The notes: generated by a model from the sequence alone, not told the origin. Shown: positions 7,542 to 14,042, counted from the stretch's first letter. The stretch: 41,629 nt of DNA from an uncultured Ruminococcus sp. (GCA_902763365.1 CACWRT010000013.1:1-41629); one strand, 5' to 3'. A program made the numbers and translations.

Positions 7542-8345
7542 TCACACTGCCACTTTTTGATTATTTTCTATAAGCGGAAGGATGCCCTGTTCTTTCAGCA
7601 GGTCATATATAAACAGTCTGCCTTTCTGCGTCCAGTAGGTATGTACCTTTGTATGTACATTACCATCATTTCCGTTGTAGGTCTGAGTTTTGGTGCTTGT
7701 ATATCCCTTGTCAGCATACTTCTGATAGAGAAGCCAGATCTTACTTCCCTGCTTAAACTGTATGCCCAGCTCATGGAGCTTTTCATTTAGCCATCTGCCC
7801 GACTTGCCGTAGTCCTTTGCAATCTCGGTTATAGACACAAGGTCCTTACAGTTAAGTACAACATCATAGTAGCTTGCCTTTGGTTTCAGCTCGGATATCT
7901 GCTGATTTTGTACTGCTACCGTTTCCGTGAGCTTCTTTGTTTTCTCCCTCTCCTCTTTCAATGCTGTCAGTGCCTTTATTGCTAAATCAGGATTTTCAAT
8001 AAGCTCATCCATTGCATACATTCCATGCCTTCTGATCGAGGGAAGTACCTCGCTTGTCACCCAGTGCTTGAACTCTTTAGCTTTCGGAAGCTTGCTTGAA
8101 AGTATCAGGCTGTACAGTCCGCTTTCGTTGATTAGTGTTGCACCTCTCTGACCAAAACTCGGCGACGATTTGTCGTTGAGTTTTTTATCTTCATCATCAC
8201 AGTGCATTGCTATGGCTTTGTTTGTATCACTGTATCCCAGCACCTCAGCCACGTCTTTACCCACAAAGTATGGTGTACTGTCAATTTCCACCGTCCGGAT
8301 ACTGCCGAACTCAGCGTTCTCGAAGATTTTCAGTTCGCTGTTCAT
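7542..8345 (-). CDS. Phage antirepressor, BRO-N plus KilAC (ANT) domains
   Basis: A 267-residue protein. Residues 1-100 are a BRO-N domain (IRTVEIDSTPYFVGKDVAEV, LGYSDTNKAIAMHCDDEDK, then NESGLYSLILSSKLPKAKEF). Residues about 150-255 are a KilAC/ANT domain with a winged-helix pattern (SITEIAKDYGKSGRWLNEKL, then TYWTQKGRLFIYDLL). Such proteins oppose the phage repressor or regulate early genes. The start at 8345 is set by GAGGAGGAAATTAAA just before the ATG. It follows the Cro-like gene and a 48-residue ORF in the first early transcript, exactly where an antirepressor is expected. Confidence 0.9.
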   Translation of the reverse strand: MNSELKIFENAEFGSIRTVEIDSTPYFVGKDVAEVLGYSDTNKAIAMHCDDEDKKLNDKSSPSFGQRGATLINESGLYSLILSSKLPKAKEFKHWVTSEVLPSIRRHGMYAMDELIENPDLAIKALTALKEEREKTKKLTETVAVQNQQISELKPKASYYDVVLNCKDLVSITEIAKDYGKSGRWLNEKLHELGIQFKQGSKIWLLYQKYADKGYTSTKTQTYNGNDGNVHTKVHTYWTQKGRLFIYDLLKEQGILPLIENNQKVAV

Positions 8346-8364
8346 TTTAATTTCCTCCTCGATC

Positions 8365-8511
8365 TCACTTTCCGTTTTTTTCGCCGAAGTCTTCAGCAAA
8401 CATTTGTTCTGCAACATCAATTATCTGTTTGCGTTTTTCCGGCGAGAGCTTTGTTCTTGGATTAGTGAATATCACATAATCATCTTCTTTTTGGGTATCT
8501 GCTTTACTCAA
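8365..8511 (-). CDS. Short 48-residue ORF between Cro-like and antirepressor genes
   Basis: Starting at TTG 8511, with GGGGGTGAGGAAG directly upstream, this frame encodes MSKADTQKEDDYVIFTNPRT and ends with DFGEKNGK at a TGA 19 nt before the antirepressor start. It is polar with a C-terminal helix (LSPEKRKQIIDVAEQMFAED). The gene spacing and the ribosome site, of the same type as that of its neighbours, support it as real. Function unknown. Confidence 0.5.
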   Translation of the reverse strand: MSKADTQKEDDYVIFTNPRTKLSPEKRKQIIDVAEQMFAEDFGEKNGK

Positions 8512-8524
8512 CTTCCTCACCCCC

Positions 8525-8755
8525 TCACACCGCTACTTCGTGGCTGATTGCTTTGCTATTTGTATCTGATGCGAACAGATATTCAATTCTGTATGGACGG
8601 AAAAACTTATCTCTGATCTTAAACGCTTCGCTTATAGTAAACTCGGTTTCTCCGTTCAACTTATTGATAACAGTTCTGTCTGAACAACCTAATAACTGCT
8701 TGATATCAAGGTTACTCACGCCGTATCTTGCCATTTCTGCTGCTAAGTTCCTCAT
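8525..8755 (-). CDS. Cro-like helix-turn-helix protein
   Basis: This 76-residue protein is the first gene of the leftward early operon, divergent from the repressor. MARYGVSNLDIKQLLGCSDR then TVINKLNGETEFTISEAFKI fits the Cro/CI HTH. Its position opposite the repressor across a shared operator region indicates the Cro role, which is inference from layout. RBS GGGGGGTGA. The transcript would start from the promoter at 8813-8841. Confidence 0.75.
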   Translation of the reverse strand: MRNLAAEMARYGVSNLDIKQLLGCSDRTVINKLNGETEFTISEAFKIRDKFFRPYRIEYLFASDTNSKAISHEVAV

Positions 8756-8784
8756 TGTTATTTCACCCCCCTATTAAAATTCAA

Positions 8785-8876
8785 ATTGCCCTTATGTGCA
8801 ATCTGTATTGTAATTATATATCCTCTACAGGCAAATGTCAATATCTTTTTTGAACTTTTTTTCCTTTACGTGCAAT
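8785..8876. promoter_or_regulatory. Three operator-like repeats in the lysogeny switch
   Basis: Three related 14-bp words lie in the same orientation: CCCTTATGTGCAAT (8789-8802), CCTCTACAGGCAAA (8822-8835) and CCTTTACGTGCAAT (8863-8876). The first is part of a dyad, ATTGC-8 nt-GCAAT, at 8785-8802. The second sits inside the early promoter and the third just upstream of the repressor promoter. They are the best candidates for binding sites of the 8936 repressor and the Cro-like protein. Confidence 0.65.
8813..8841 (-). promoter_or_regulatory. Early leftward promoter of the element
   Basis: On the minus strand TTGACA (8836-8841) is followed by exactly 17 nt and TATAAT (8813-8818), a perfect vegetative promoter. 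It reads into the Cro-like gene with a leader of roughly 50 nt. Operator-like repeat 2 (8822-8835) fills its spacer, so a bound repressor would block polymerase. Confidence 0.85.
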
Positions 8877-8882
8877 TTTTTA

Positions 8883-8911
8883 TTGACATTTATTGCATAA
8901 TGAATTATCAT
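8883..8911 (+). promoter_or_regulatory. Repressor promoter
   Basis: TTGACA (8883-8888), 17 nt, TATCAT (8906-8911), one mismatch from consensus in the -10 box. It reads into the repressor gene, whose ATG is 25 bp further on after GGGGGAGGTG. Confidence 0.75.
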
Positions 8912-8935
8912 AAAATTATGGGGGAGGTGAAATAA

Positions 8936-9307
8936 ATGTGGTTAGATAAACTCAGACAGATGAAGAAAGAAGCTGGAAAGACTTCACAAATGATATCTGA
9001 TGAAACTGGTATCTCTAAAAGTACAATTGACAAGCTTCTTACAGGCAGAACAAAAGACCCAGCTCTTTCAATGGTAAAATCTATTGTACATAGTTTAGGT
9101 TATACTCTTGACGATCTTGATGATACAAAAAAAGATATCGTCTTCACTAATAATAGTGAAGGTGATATCCATAAGCAAAAACTATTAGAAAATTATGATT
9201 TACTGAATGAAAACGCTCAGCACACCTTAGTAGAATACTCTGAATTCATGGTGTCTAAGCGTGAAAATTTAAAAGACAATTATAATTGTGATAAAATGAA
9301 TGCATAG
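8936..9307 (+). CDS. Phage repressor, XRE-family HTH
   Basis: A 123-residue protein. SQMISDETGISKSTIDKLLT (residues 17-36) is the helix-turn-helix, and the domain ends at about residue 65. The rest is a short helical segment (LLENYDLLNENAQHTLVEY), likely for dimerisation. There is no LexA/S24 peptidase and no ImmA-like metalloprotease neighbour, so induction is probably through the antirepressor and not RecA-driven self-cleavage; that is inference. It is the first rightward gene and reads away from the early operon. Strong RBS GGGGGAGGTG. Confidence 0.8.
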   Translation: MWLDKLRQMKKEAGKTSQMISDETGISKSTIDKLLTGRTKDPALSMVKSIVHSLGYTLDDLDDTKKDIVFTNNSEGDIHKQKLLENYDLLNENAQHTLVEYSEFMVSKRENLKDNYNCDKMNA

Positions 9308-9312
9308 AAAAA

Positions 9313-9345
9313 GCCGCTCCCAAAGCTGCGACCTTTGAAAGCGGC
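9313..9345 (-). terminator. Hairpin after the repressor gene, U-tract on the minus strand
   Basis: GCCGCT (9313-9318) pairs with AGCGGC (9340-9345), and CAAAG with CTTTG inside. On the minus strand the stem is followed by TTTTTC, so it would stop leftward transcription, for example read-through from cotJ. On the plus strand no U-run follows, so it is only a weak terminator for the repressor. Confidence 0.5.
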
Positions 9346-9396
9346 AAATGAAAGATTGATTTTCGGAAATCTCAAACCTTTCAATAATATTATAGC

Positions 9397-9427
9397 GTGA
9401 TATATCTGCTATGTCAAGGTATATCAC
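9397..9427. promoter_or_regulatory. 8-bp dyad upstream of the OB-fold membrane protein gene
   Basis: GTGATATA (9397-9404) and TATATCAC (9420-9427) are perfect inverted arms separated by 15 nt, about 25 bp before the ATG at 9453. The spacing suits a regulator binding site or an RNA hairpin; no match to the three switch operators. Confidence 0.45.
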
Positions 9428-9452
9428 CTAAAAAATGAAAGGATGTATCATT

Positions 9453-10466
9453 ATGAACAATCAGCAACCACAGTATTATCAGCAACCACCCCAACCACAA
9501 AATTTTCAGCAACCACCTCAGCCCCCCAAAAAAAAGCTAAAAACATGGCAGATTGTGCTTATTGTAATTGGAGTTATTCTGGTTCTGGGGGCAATTGCTA
9601 ATGCAGGCGACAGTCCGGAAAATAACCAAACAAGCGTTGCTTCTTCTAATCCTGACAAAAGCCTGTCTTCTTCTGCCGTATCAGTGTCTGAAGCAGACTA
9701 TGAAGCAGTTGATTATCTATTGGTTTATAATAATCAATCAGAATACAAAGGAAAAAATGTAAAAATTTGTGGGCAAATAAATTCCATTGATACAAATATT
9801 ACAAATGTAACTTACATTACGTTTAAGGATGGTCTCTCAGGATTAACAGGTGAAATTTATTGCAATATAGCCGAAGCAGACGGCGAAAAAGTTAAATCCG
9901 AGTACAAAAAGGGCGATTACGTAGAAATCGGCGGAAAAGTCGGTGACTTTACTTTAAAAACTCTAAGTATAGATGAATGTCATGTATTTTCAAGCGGTGA
10001 TGACGTTAAGAAAAAGATAAAAAATTATAAAAAGCAATCTGAGGAAAAAGAAGCTTCAAAAGAAAAAGAAGCTTCAGCAGAAGCTCAGAAAAGCAAAGAT
10101 GAGTTTATTAAAGAATGTCAATCATATACCTACAAAGAGATAGCTCGTAATCCTGATAATTATAAAGGTAAAAAGGTTGTGTTTGAAGGACATGTTGTTC
10201 AGACTATGGAAAGCGGCAATAAGGTTGTAATGCGTGTTGATGTTACAAAAGAAGCTAACGAATTTGCAAGCGGCGGTTATCTTTACAGCGATACTGTTTA
10301 TGTTGAACATACAAGAAAAAGTGACAGCGAAAGTCGTATTTTGGAAGACGATATTATAAAAATGTACGGTACTTTAAACGGTACAAAAACTTATGATTCT
10401 GTTTTAAAAGCAAATATTACTATTCCATATTTACTTGCAGAATATATTGACATTATTTCTGAATAA
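9453..10466 (+). CDS. Membrane-anchored protein with predicted tandem OB-fold (tRNA_anti-like) domains
   Basis: About 337 residues, starting at ATG 9453 after AAAGGATG. Residues 1-27 are Q- and P-rich, with repeated QQPPQPQ-like words. A single membrane helix follows (WQIVLIVIGVILVLGAIANA, about residues 33-52), then a serine-rich linker. Two similar soluble regions each start with YKGKNVKICGQI or YKGKKVVFEGHV and look like OB-fold domains, separated by a charged coiled segment (KEASKEKEASAEAQKSKDEF). It would be outside the cell or at the membrane surface. Lying between repressor and recombinase, it is likely expressed in the lysogen, which suits a lysogenic conversion or exclusion role; this is inference. 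Confidence 0.65.
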   Translation: MNNQQPQYYQQPPQPQNFQQPPQPPKKKLKTWQIVLIVIGVILVLGAIANAGDSPENNQTSVASSNPDKSLSSSAVSVSEADYEAVDYLLVYNNQSEYKGKNVKICGQINSIDTNITNVTYITFKDGLSGLTGEIYCNIAEADGEKVKSEYKKGDYVEIGGKVGDFTLKTLSIDECHVFSSGDDVKKKIKNYKKQSEEKEASKEKEASAEAQKSKDEFIKECQSYTYKEIARNPDNYKGKKVVFEGHVVQTMESGNKVVMRVDVTKEANEFASGGYLYSDTVYVEHTRKSDSESRILEDDIIKMYGTLNGTKTYDSVLKANITIPYLLAEYIDIISE

Positions 10467-10484
10467 TTCGTAAAAAAATCGCCC

Positions 10485-10592
10485 CCGCCGGTATTACCAG
10501 TACCGACAGCGGCAGGAGCTGTACTCTAAATATGCTTTGAAAAAACCTGTATTCATATTGTAGCACAGCTCCGAGAAAATTGCAAGGAGCTG
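10485..10592 (+). promoter_or_regulatory. Possible two-state RNA leader controlling the recombinase
   Basis: A stem-loop (CCGC/GCGG outside, CGGTA/TACCG inside) occupies 10485-10512. Next, segment A GGAGCTGT (10515-10522) is complementary over 8 bp to segment B ACAGCTCC (10565-10572). B is also complementary over 7 bp to segment C GGAGCTG (10586-10592), which holds the recombinase ribosome site AAGGAG (10584-10589). B-C pairing would hide the site, A-B pairing would expose it. The alternative pairing is visible; regulation is inferred. Confidence 0.5.
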
Positions 10593-10597
10593 ATATC

Positions 10598-12160
10598 ATG
10601 TCATATTGTATTTATCTGCGTAAATCCCGTGCTGATGCAGAAGCAGAAATGCGTGGCGAAGGAGAAACTCTCGCACGTCATGAAAAACTGCTTACGGAAT
10701 TTGCAAGACACAACCATTTTGAAGTTACAGCTATATACCGTGAGATAGTCAGCGGTGAGACAATAGCCGCCCGTCCTCAGATGCAGCGTCTGCTGTCAGA
10801 AGTCGGAAGCGGTATGTGGGATGGTGTTATTGTCATGGATATCGACCGTCTCGCAAGAGGAAACAGCATAGATCAGGGCATCATCTCTCAGACTTTTCTT
10901 TATGCAAATACAAAAATAATTACTCCTGCAAAGACATATGATCCGAATAACGAGTTTGACGAAGAATACTTTGAATTCGGACTGTTTATGTCAAGACGGG
11001 AATACAAGACCATAAACCGCCGTCTGCAAAGAGGCAGGATCGCCAGCGTAAAGGAAGGAAAATATGTCAGCAACAAAGACCCGTACGGCTTTAAGCGTAC
11101 TAAAATAGAGAATGACAAAGGTTATACGCTTACTGTAATACCCGAGCAAGCCGCTGTTATAAGATGTATTTTTGAATGGTATACGAAAGGTCTGCCGCTG
11201 TCTGACGGAACAAGAAAACCTATAGGTGTTTCGCTCATTGCAAGAGAGCTGAACGACAGAGGCGTAAAAGCTCCGAGAGGTGAAGTCTGGACTTCTGTTA
11301 CTATAAGAGATATGCTTATAAATCCTGTCTATGAAGGGAAGATACGCTGGAACTACCGCCCCACAAAAAAGAAAATGATAGACGGCAAGGTTTATGAAGA
11401 ACGTCCGAGAAGCAACGATTATCTTTTATGTGACGGCTTGCACGAAAAAATTGTTTCCGAAGAAATGTTCAAAGCCGCTGCCGACAAAATGAACAAAAAC
11501 AAAAAACGCCCCTACAGAAGCGACAAAAAGCCGAATAATCCTCTTGCAGGGCTTGTAATATGCAAAAAATGCGGACGCAGAATGCAGCGCAGACCAAATC
11601 CGAAAAATCCTGATCTTCTCATGTGCAGCGAACCTACCTGTGACAACCATGCTTCATATTTGTATCTTGTTGAAAAACATGTTATTGAAATTCTTGGTGG
11701 ATGGTCACAGGGATTTAACATAGAGGGTGCTACAGATACGGTGATTGTCCCCGATACGACAAGTCTTATAAATGAGATCGCAGCCCTGCGCAAAACTCAT
11801 ATAAAACTTAATTCACAGCTTGACAAGACATTTGAAGCTTTTGAAACAGGTGTATATGATGCAGATACCTTCAAGAACCGCAGCAGTGTTATAAAACAGC
11901 GGCTATATGAAACGGAAAGCAAGGTAAACGAGCTTGAAGACAGTCTGAAAAAGGCAGAAGAAAATGACAGGATAATAAGAGAATTTATCCCGAAAGTAAA
12001 AAGGTTTACCGAGACATACGACACTCTTACGGATGCACAAACAAAGAATTTTATGCTCAGTGAAATAGTAGATCATATTGACTATATCAAGAAAACAAGA
12101 GGTCACGGGCATGAGGAAGAATTCAATATTACCATATATCCCCGTCTCCCAAAAGTATAA
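10598..12160 (+). CDS. Large serine recombinase (integrase/excisionase of the element)
   Basis: A 520-residue site-specific recombinase. The resolvase catalytic domain begins MSYCIYLRKSRADAEAE, with the nucleophile S10 in YLRKS, and continues through DGVIVMDIDRLARG. The recombinase domain follows (KEGKYVSNKDPYGFKRTK, then ARELNDRGVKAPRGEVWTSV). A zinc ribbon is seen as CKKCGRR and MCSEPTCDNH, then a coiled coil of about 70 residues (ETESKVNELEDSLKKAEEND), the part that governs integration versus excision. Start at ATG 10598; the in-frame TTG at 10580 is unlikely. The gene lies directly beside the attachment site in cotJC. Its ribosome site is in a hairpin. Confidence 0.95.
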   Translation: MSYCIYLRKSRADAEAEMRGEGETLARHEKLLTEFARHNHFEVTAIYREIVSGETIAARPQMQRLLSEVGSGMWDGVIVMDIDRLARGNSIDQGIISQTFLYANTKIITPAKTYDPNNEFDEEYFEFGLFMSRREYKTINRRLQRGRIASVKEGKYVSNKDPYGFKRTKIENDKGYTLTVIPEQAAVIRCIFEWYTKGLPLSDGTRKPIGVSLIARELNDRGVKAPRGEVWTSVTIRDMLINPVYEGKIRWNYRPTKKKMIDGKVYEERPRSNDYLLCDGLHEKIVSEEMFKAAADKMNKNKKRPYRSDKKPNNPLAGLVICKKCGRRMQRRPNPKNPDLLMCSEPTCDNHASYLYLVEKHVIEILGGWSQGFNIEGATDTVIVPDTTSLINEIAALRKTHIKLNSQLDKTFEAFETGVYDADTFKNRSSVIKQRLYETESKVNELEDSLKKAEENDRIIREFIPKVKRFTETYDTLTDAQTKNFMLSEIVDHIDYIKKTRGHGHEEEFNITIYPRLPKV

Positions 12161-12215
12161 GTTTTACTGATATCTTGTTGGGTTGTATTCTTCCACACCC
12201 ACATCCGTCAAAACT
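12150..12215. other. Predicted attR junction of the element within cotJC
   Basis: Read on the minus strand, cotJC matches its family up to the two GAA codons at 12188-12193 (residues GVEE), after which the expected LAHLE or FAHLE is replaced by YNPTRYQ and a stop. The recombinase stop is at 12160. The crossover must therefore be close to 12185-12190, with the left part of the att site from the element and the right part from cotJC. The core dinucleotide cannot be fixed without attL or the empty site. Confidence 0.75.
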
Positions 12216-12382
12216 GCTTTTACTTCGGGGTATGGCACGCTGTATCTTTGGCTGAGATATCTGAGTGATGCTCCAAGCTCTCCATCAGGACCGCCGTACT
12301 GAGTTATAATAATTTTAGCGAGGGCGGGGTTAGGCTGTTTTATATTAACGGGGTACTGCAGTTTCTTCTCATATACAAACAT
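12164..12382 (-). pseudogene. cotJC: cotJC, 5' fragment interrupted by the element
   Basis: The first 65 residues match CotJC, the manganese-catalase-like (ferritin superfamily) spore coat protein of about 190-200 residues: MFVYEKKLQYPVNIK, IITQYGGPDGELGASLRYLS and LTDVGVEE. The last seven codons and the stop come from element DNA. The metal-binding glutamate and histidine that normally follow (AHLE) are missing, so the fragment cannot be an active enzyme. The rest of the gene should lie at the far left end of the element. A good AGGAGG site precedes the ATG, and it follows cotJB by 3 nt. Precise excision would restore the gene. Confidence 0.85.
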
Positions 12383-12385
12383 TTC

Positions 12386-12634
12386 TCAGACCTCCTCATT
12401 ATTCCACGGCCACGGATCGGCTATCCATGCCCAGCGGCTGCCTTCTTCCGATACTCTCAGCGGGCCGAATCTGCTTTCAAATTCTTTGCGAAGGTCATTG
12501 CTCTGCTCCTCATACTTTTTAAACGCCTTTCCTGCTGCTTTATCGTCGGGGTGTGTGTCAAGGTATACATGAAGCTCATGGGCGGCAAATTCTACTGCCG
12601 ACAGCTTTCTCAGAAGCTTTTCACGTTCTGTCAT
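12386..12634 (-). CDS. cotJB: Spore coat protein CotJB
   Basis: An 82-residue protein with the CotJB pattern: LLRKLSAVEFAAHELHVYLD then THPDDKAAGKAF and the C-terminal WAWIADPWPWNNE. CotJB helps assemble CotJA and CotJC into the spore coat. The ATG at 12634 is favoured over an upstream start because AAGGAGGGGAAA precedes it and it overlaps the TGA of cotJA (ATGA), so translation is coupled. The gene is intact. Confidence 0.92.
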   Translation of the reverse strand: MTEREKLLRKLSAVEFAAHELHVYLDTHPDDKAAGKAFKKYEEQSNDLRKEFESRFGPLRVSEEGSRWAWIADPWPWNNEEV

Positions 12635-12834
12635 GACTTTTCCCCTCCTTTTTTGCAATCAGGTCTGAACGGGAAATTCAACTCCGGAAACAATGTTCCC
12701 GTACACAATGCCTGTTCAGGCGCATATAGTTTTCCGGCATTCTGATATGGTATATATGCCATTGCCAAGCTTACTTTTTTCGGTATCGGTTCTATGAAAA
12801 AATCAGAATTTTCAAGCTGTCTTATAACATCCAT
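12631..12834 (-). CDS. cotJA: Spore coat associated protein CotJA
   Basis: A 67-residue protein starting MDVIRQLENSDFFIEPI and containing the CotJA core SLAMAYIPYQNAGKLYAPEQ followed by ALCTGTLFPELNFPF. CotJA is needed for CotJC incorporation in the Bacillus coat. The ATG at 12834 has AAAGGAGATCAG just upstream. It is first in cotJABC. In Bacillus this operon is driven by the mother-cell factor sigma E; I could not identify a clear sigma E promoter in the 200 bp upstream. Confidence 0.92.
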   Translation of the reverse strand: MDVIRQLENSDFFIEPIPKKVSLAMAYIPYQNAGKLYAPEQALCTGTLFPELNFPFRPDCKKGGEKS

Positions 12835-12890
12835 ATCTGATCTCCTTTCATTCTCTGCTTCTCTCACAACAAAACACCCTTATCAATGTG

Positions 12891-12946
12891 GAATCAGGAA
12901 TTGTGTAACTATAATTCCTGATTCATCACTTCTGATTCATTCACAC
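12891..12946. repeat. ATTCCTGATTC-type repeat with 12-bp inverted arms
   Basis: GAATCAGGAATT (12891-12902) and AATTCCTGATTC (12913-12924) form a perfect 12-bp dyad with a 10-nt loop, followed by related words TTCTGATTCATTC. The same words recur at 14043-14074 and 32040-32062. It lies upstream of cotJA, between divergent genes. Confidence 0.7.
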
Positions 12947-13068
12947 CTAAAAAGCGTTTTGCTGTTATTAATATACTATGAAATAAAATTATTTTTGGCA
13001 CACTATGTATAAATGCTGTATTTTTTACCGATAATATCAGTGTATTATTTTTTAAGGAGTGTTACATT

Positions 13069-13500
13069 ATGCACTATGATGACAAGCAGCTTTTAGGTGA
13101 CATCTGTCAGCTTGCAGACACAGGTATGGAGGCAGCAGGAACTGTTCTTCAAAAGGTCGATGACCCTGCTCTCAGAGAAGAAATTGAAGAACAGTACAAC
13201 GACTATTCAAACGCTAAAGCAAAGGCTGAACAGGCTCTTATCGACGCAGGCGCTTTCCCAAAAGGGAATTCCCCTATACAAAAAGCTTCCATGTGGGGCG
13301 CAATTCAGATGCAGACTATAGGTGATAATTCTTCCGACCATATTGCTGAGATCATGATAAAGGGAACTAACAGCGGTATCATTGATCTCACTAAGGATAT
13401 TTCTCAGTGCCAGAATGCCTCGGATTCTACCGTCCGTTTAGCAAAGCATTTTATCAAAGCAGAACAACGTCACATTGAAAATCTTAAAACCTTTCTTTGA
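13069..13500 (+). CDS. Small helical protein, possible ferritin-like DUF2383-type
   Basis: A 143-residue, almost wholly helical protein (LLGDICQLADTGMEAAGTVL, then PALREEIEEQYNDYSNAKAK, then the final KHFIKAEQRHIENLKTFL). The length and four-helix pattern resemble DUF2383/ferritin-like proteins, but key metal ligands cannot be assigned with certainty. RBS TAAGGAGTG. It is divergent from the cotJ operon and ends at the strong terminator at 13618. Function unknown; a stress or spore role would be a guess from context. Confidence 0.55.
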   Translation: MHYDDKQLLGDICQLADTGMEAAGTVLQKVDDPALREEIEEQYNDYSNAKAKAEQALIDAGAFPKGNSPIQKASMWGAIQMQTIGDNSSDHIAEIMIKGTNSGIIDLTKDISQCQNASDSTVRLAKHFIKAEQRHIENLKTFL

Positions 13501-13502
13501 GC

Positions 13503-13585
13503 GGGACGAAAATCAGATTATAGATTGGAAGCTCAGAGCTGTATAGGCTCGGACTTTCCTCGCTAAAAGACAATTATTTCGTCCC
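13503..13585 (-). ncRNA. Candidate compact structured RNA with RNase P-like signature
   Basis: Nine-bp perfect arms, GGGACGAAA and TTTCGTCCC, close an 83-nt segment. Read on the minus strand it contains GAGGAAAGTCCGAGC, identical to the conserved region of bacterial RNase P RNA around helix P4, and a GAGC-7 nt-GCTC inner hairpin. The rest of rnpB is absent, so it is not a working ribozyme. It may be an rnpB-derived remnant, a small RNA, or a coincidence in a folded repeat. Confidence 0.3.
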
Positions 13586-13617
13586 ATGCGGCAGTACACC
13601 CCACACATCTTAACAAA

Positions 13618-13651
13618 ATAAACCGCCCTGTGCCGATACAGAGCGGTTTAT
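13618..13651 (+). terminator. Strong bidirectional terminator
   Basis: ATAAACCGC and CTGT pair with ACAG and GCGGTTTAT around a short loop, with TTTTTACTTTT following on the plus strand. It lies between convergent genes, after the 13069 gene and just before the 3' end of the DUF1294 gene at 13679, and can serve both. Confidence 0.85.
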
Positions 13652-13678
13652 TTTTACTTTTAACTTTTACTCTATAAA

Positions 13679-13999
13679 CTAAAACAACGTCATTACTTGT
13701 GTGTGAAATGAATCATTTGTGAAAAATAACATCAATATCACGGCTATAATAACTTCAAGTATGAATATCACCGGTATGCCTATCATAAATTTCGGATGCT
13801 TCGTCTTATGATGTATTATCCTCATGGTTATATACATCGCTGCGCATCCGCTTAGCGCTGCCGTAAGAAGAAGGGTACTTTCACTTATTCTCCATTCATC
13901 TCTCTGCGCAGCTTTCTTGTCATACACTGTTATATATACCGCTATTATGTTTATTATCACTGCGTATATTATTACTCCGTATTTTATCATGTTCTCCAT
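13679..13999 (-). CDS. DUF1294 family membrane protein
   Basis: A 106-residue protein with an N-terminal membrane helix, the DUF1294 core YDKKAAQRDEWRISESTLLL and then HHKTKHPKFMIGIPVIF, and a final hydrophobic helix. The family is widespread, small and of unknown function; three to four membrane segments are predicted by eye. RBS AACGGAGGAAAA. It is transcribed in the same direction as rsgA, 83 nt downstream of it, past an ATTCCTGATTC repeat. Confidence 0.8.
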   Translation of the reverse strand: MENMIKYGVIIYAVIINIIAVYITVYDKKAAQRDEWRISESTLLLTAALSGCAAMYITMRIIHHKTKHPKFMIGIPVIFILEVIIAVILMLFFTNDSFHTQVMTLF

Positions 14000-14042
14000 T
14001 TTATTTTCCTCCGTTTTTTTCGCGCGGCCGTCCTTCGGTAAC

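Larger units (their letters stand above)
1..12187. mobile_element. Right end of a prophage-like element integrated by a large serine recombinase into cotJC
   Basis: All genes from the left edge to 12160 are phage-type: primase-polymerase, DUF669, VRR-NUC, helicase, Sak4-like ATPase, Gp157, DUF3102-like protein, KilAC antirepressor, Cro- and repressor-like HTH proteins, serine recombinase. The right boundary is placed near 12185-12190 because the chromosomal cotJC reading frame, read leftwards from 12382, loses its family sequence there, 25-30 bp past the recombinase stop codon. The left boundary and attL are outside the window, so total size and structural genes are unknown. No head, tail or lysis genes are visible, so a phage, a phage remnant or another integrative element are all possible. 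The phage reading is favoured by the replication and antirepressor module. Confidence 0.85.

Noticed and set aside
12164-12382. Complete short CotJC-like protein
   Set aside because: The homology stops abruptly at the recombinase side of the attachment site and the tail is encoded by element DNA.
13503-13585. Functional rnpB gene
   Set aside because: Only the 15-nt signature is present; the length is under a quarter of a real RNase P RNA and the 3' conserved parts are missing.
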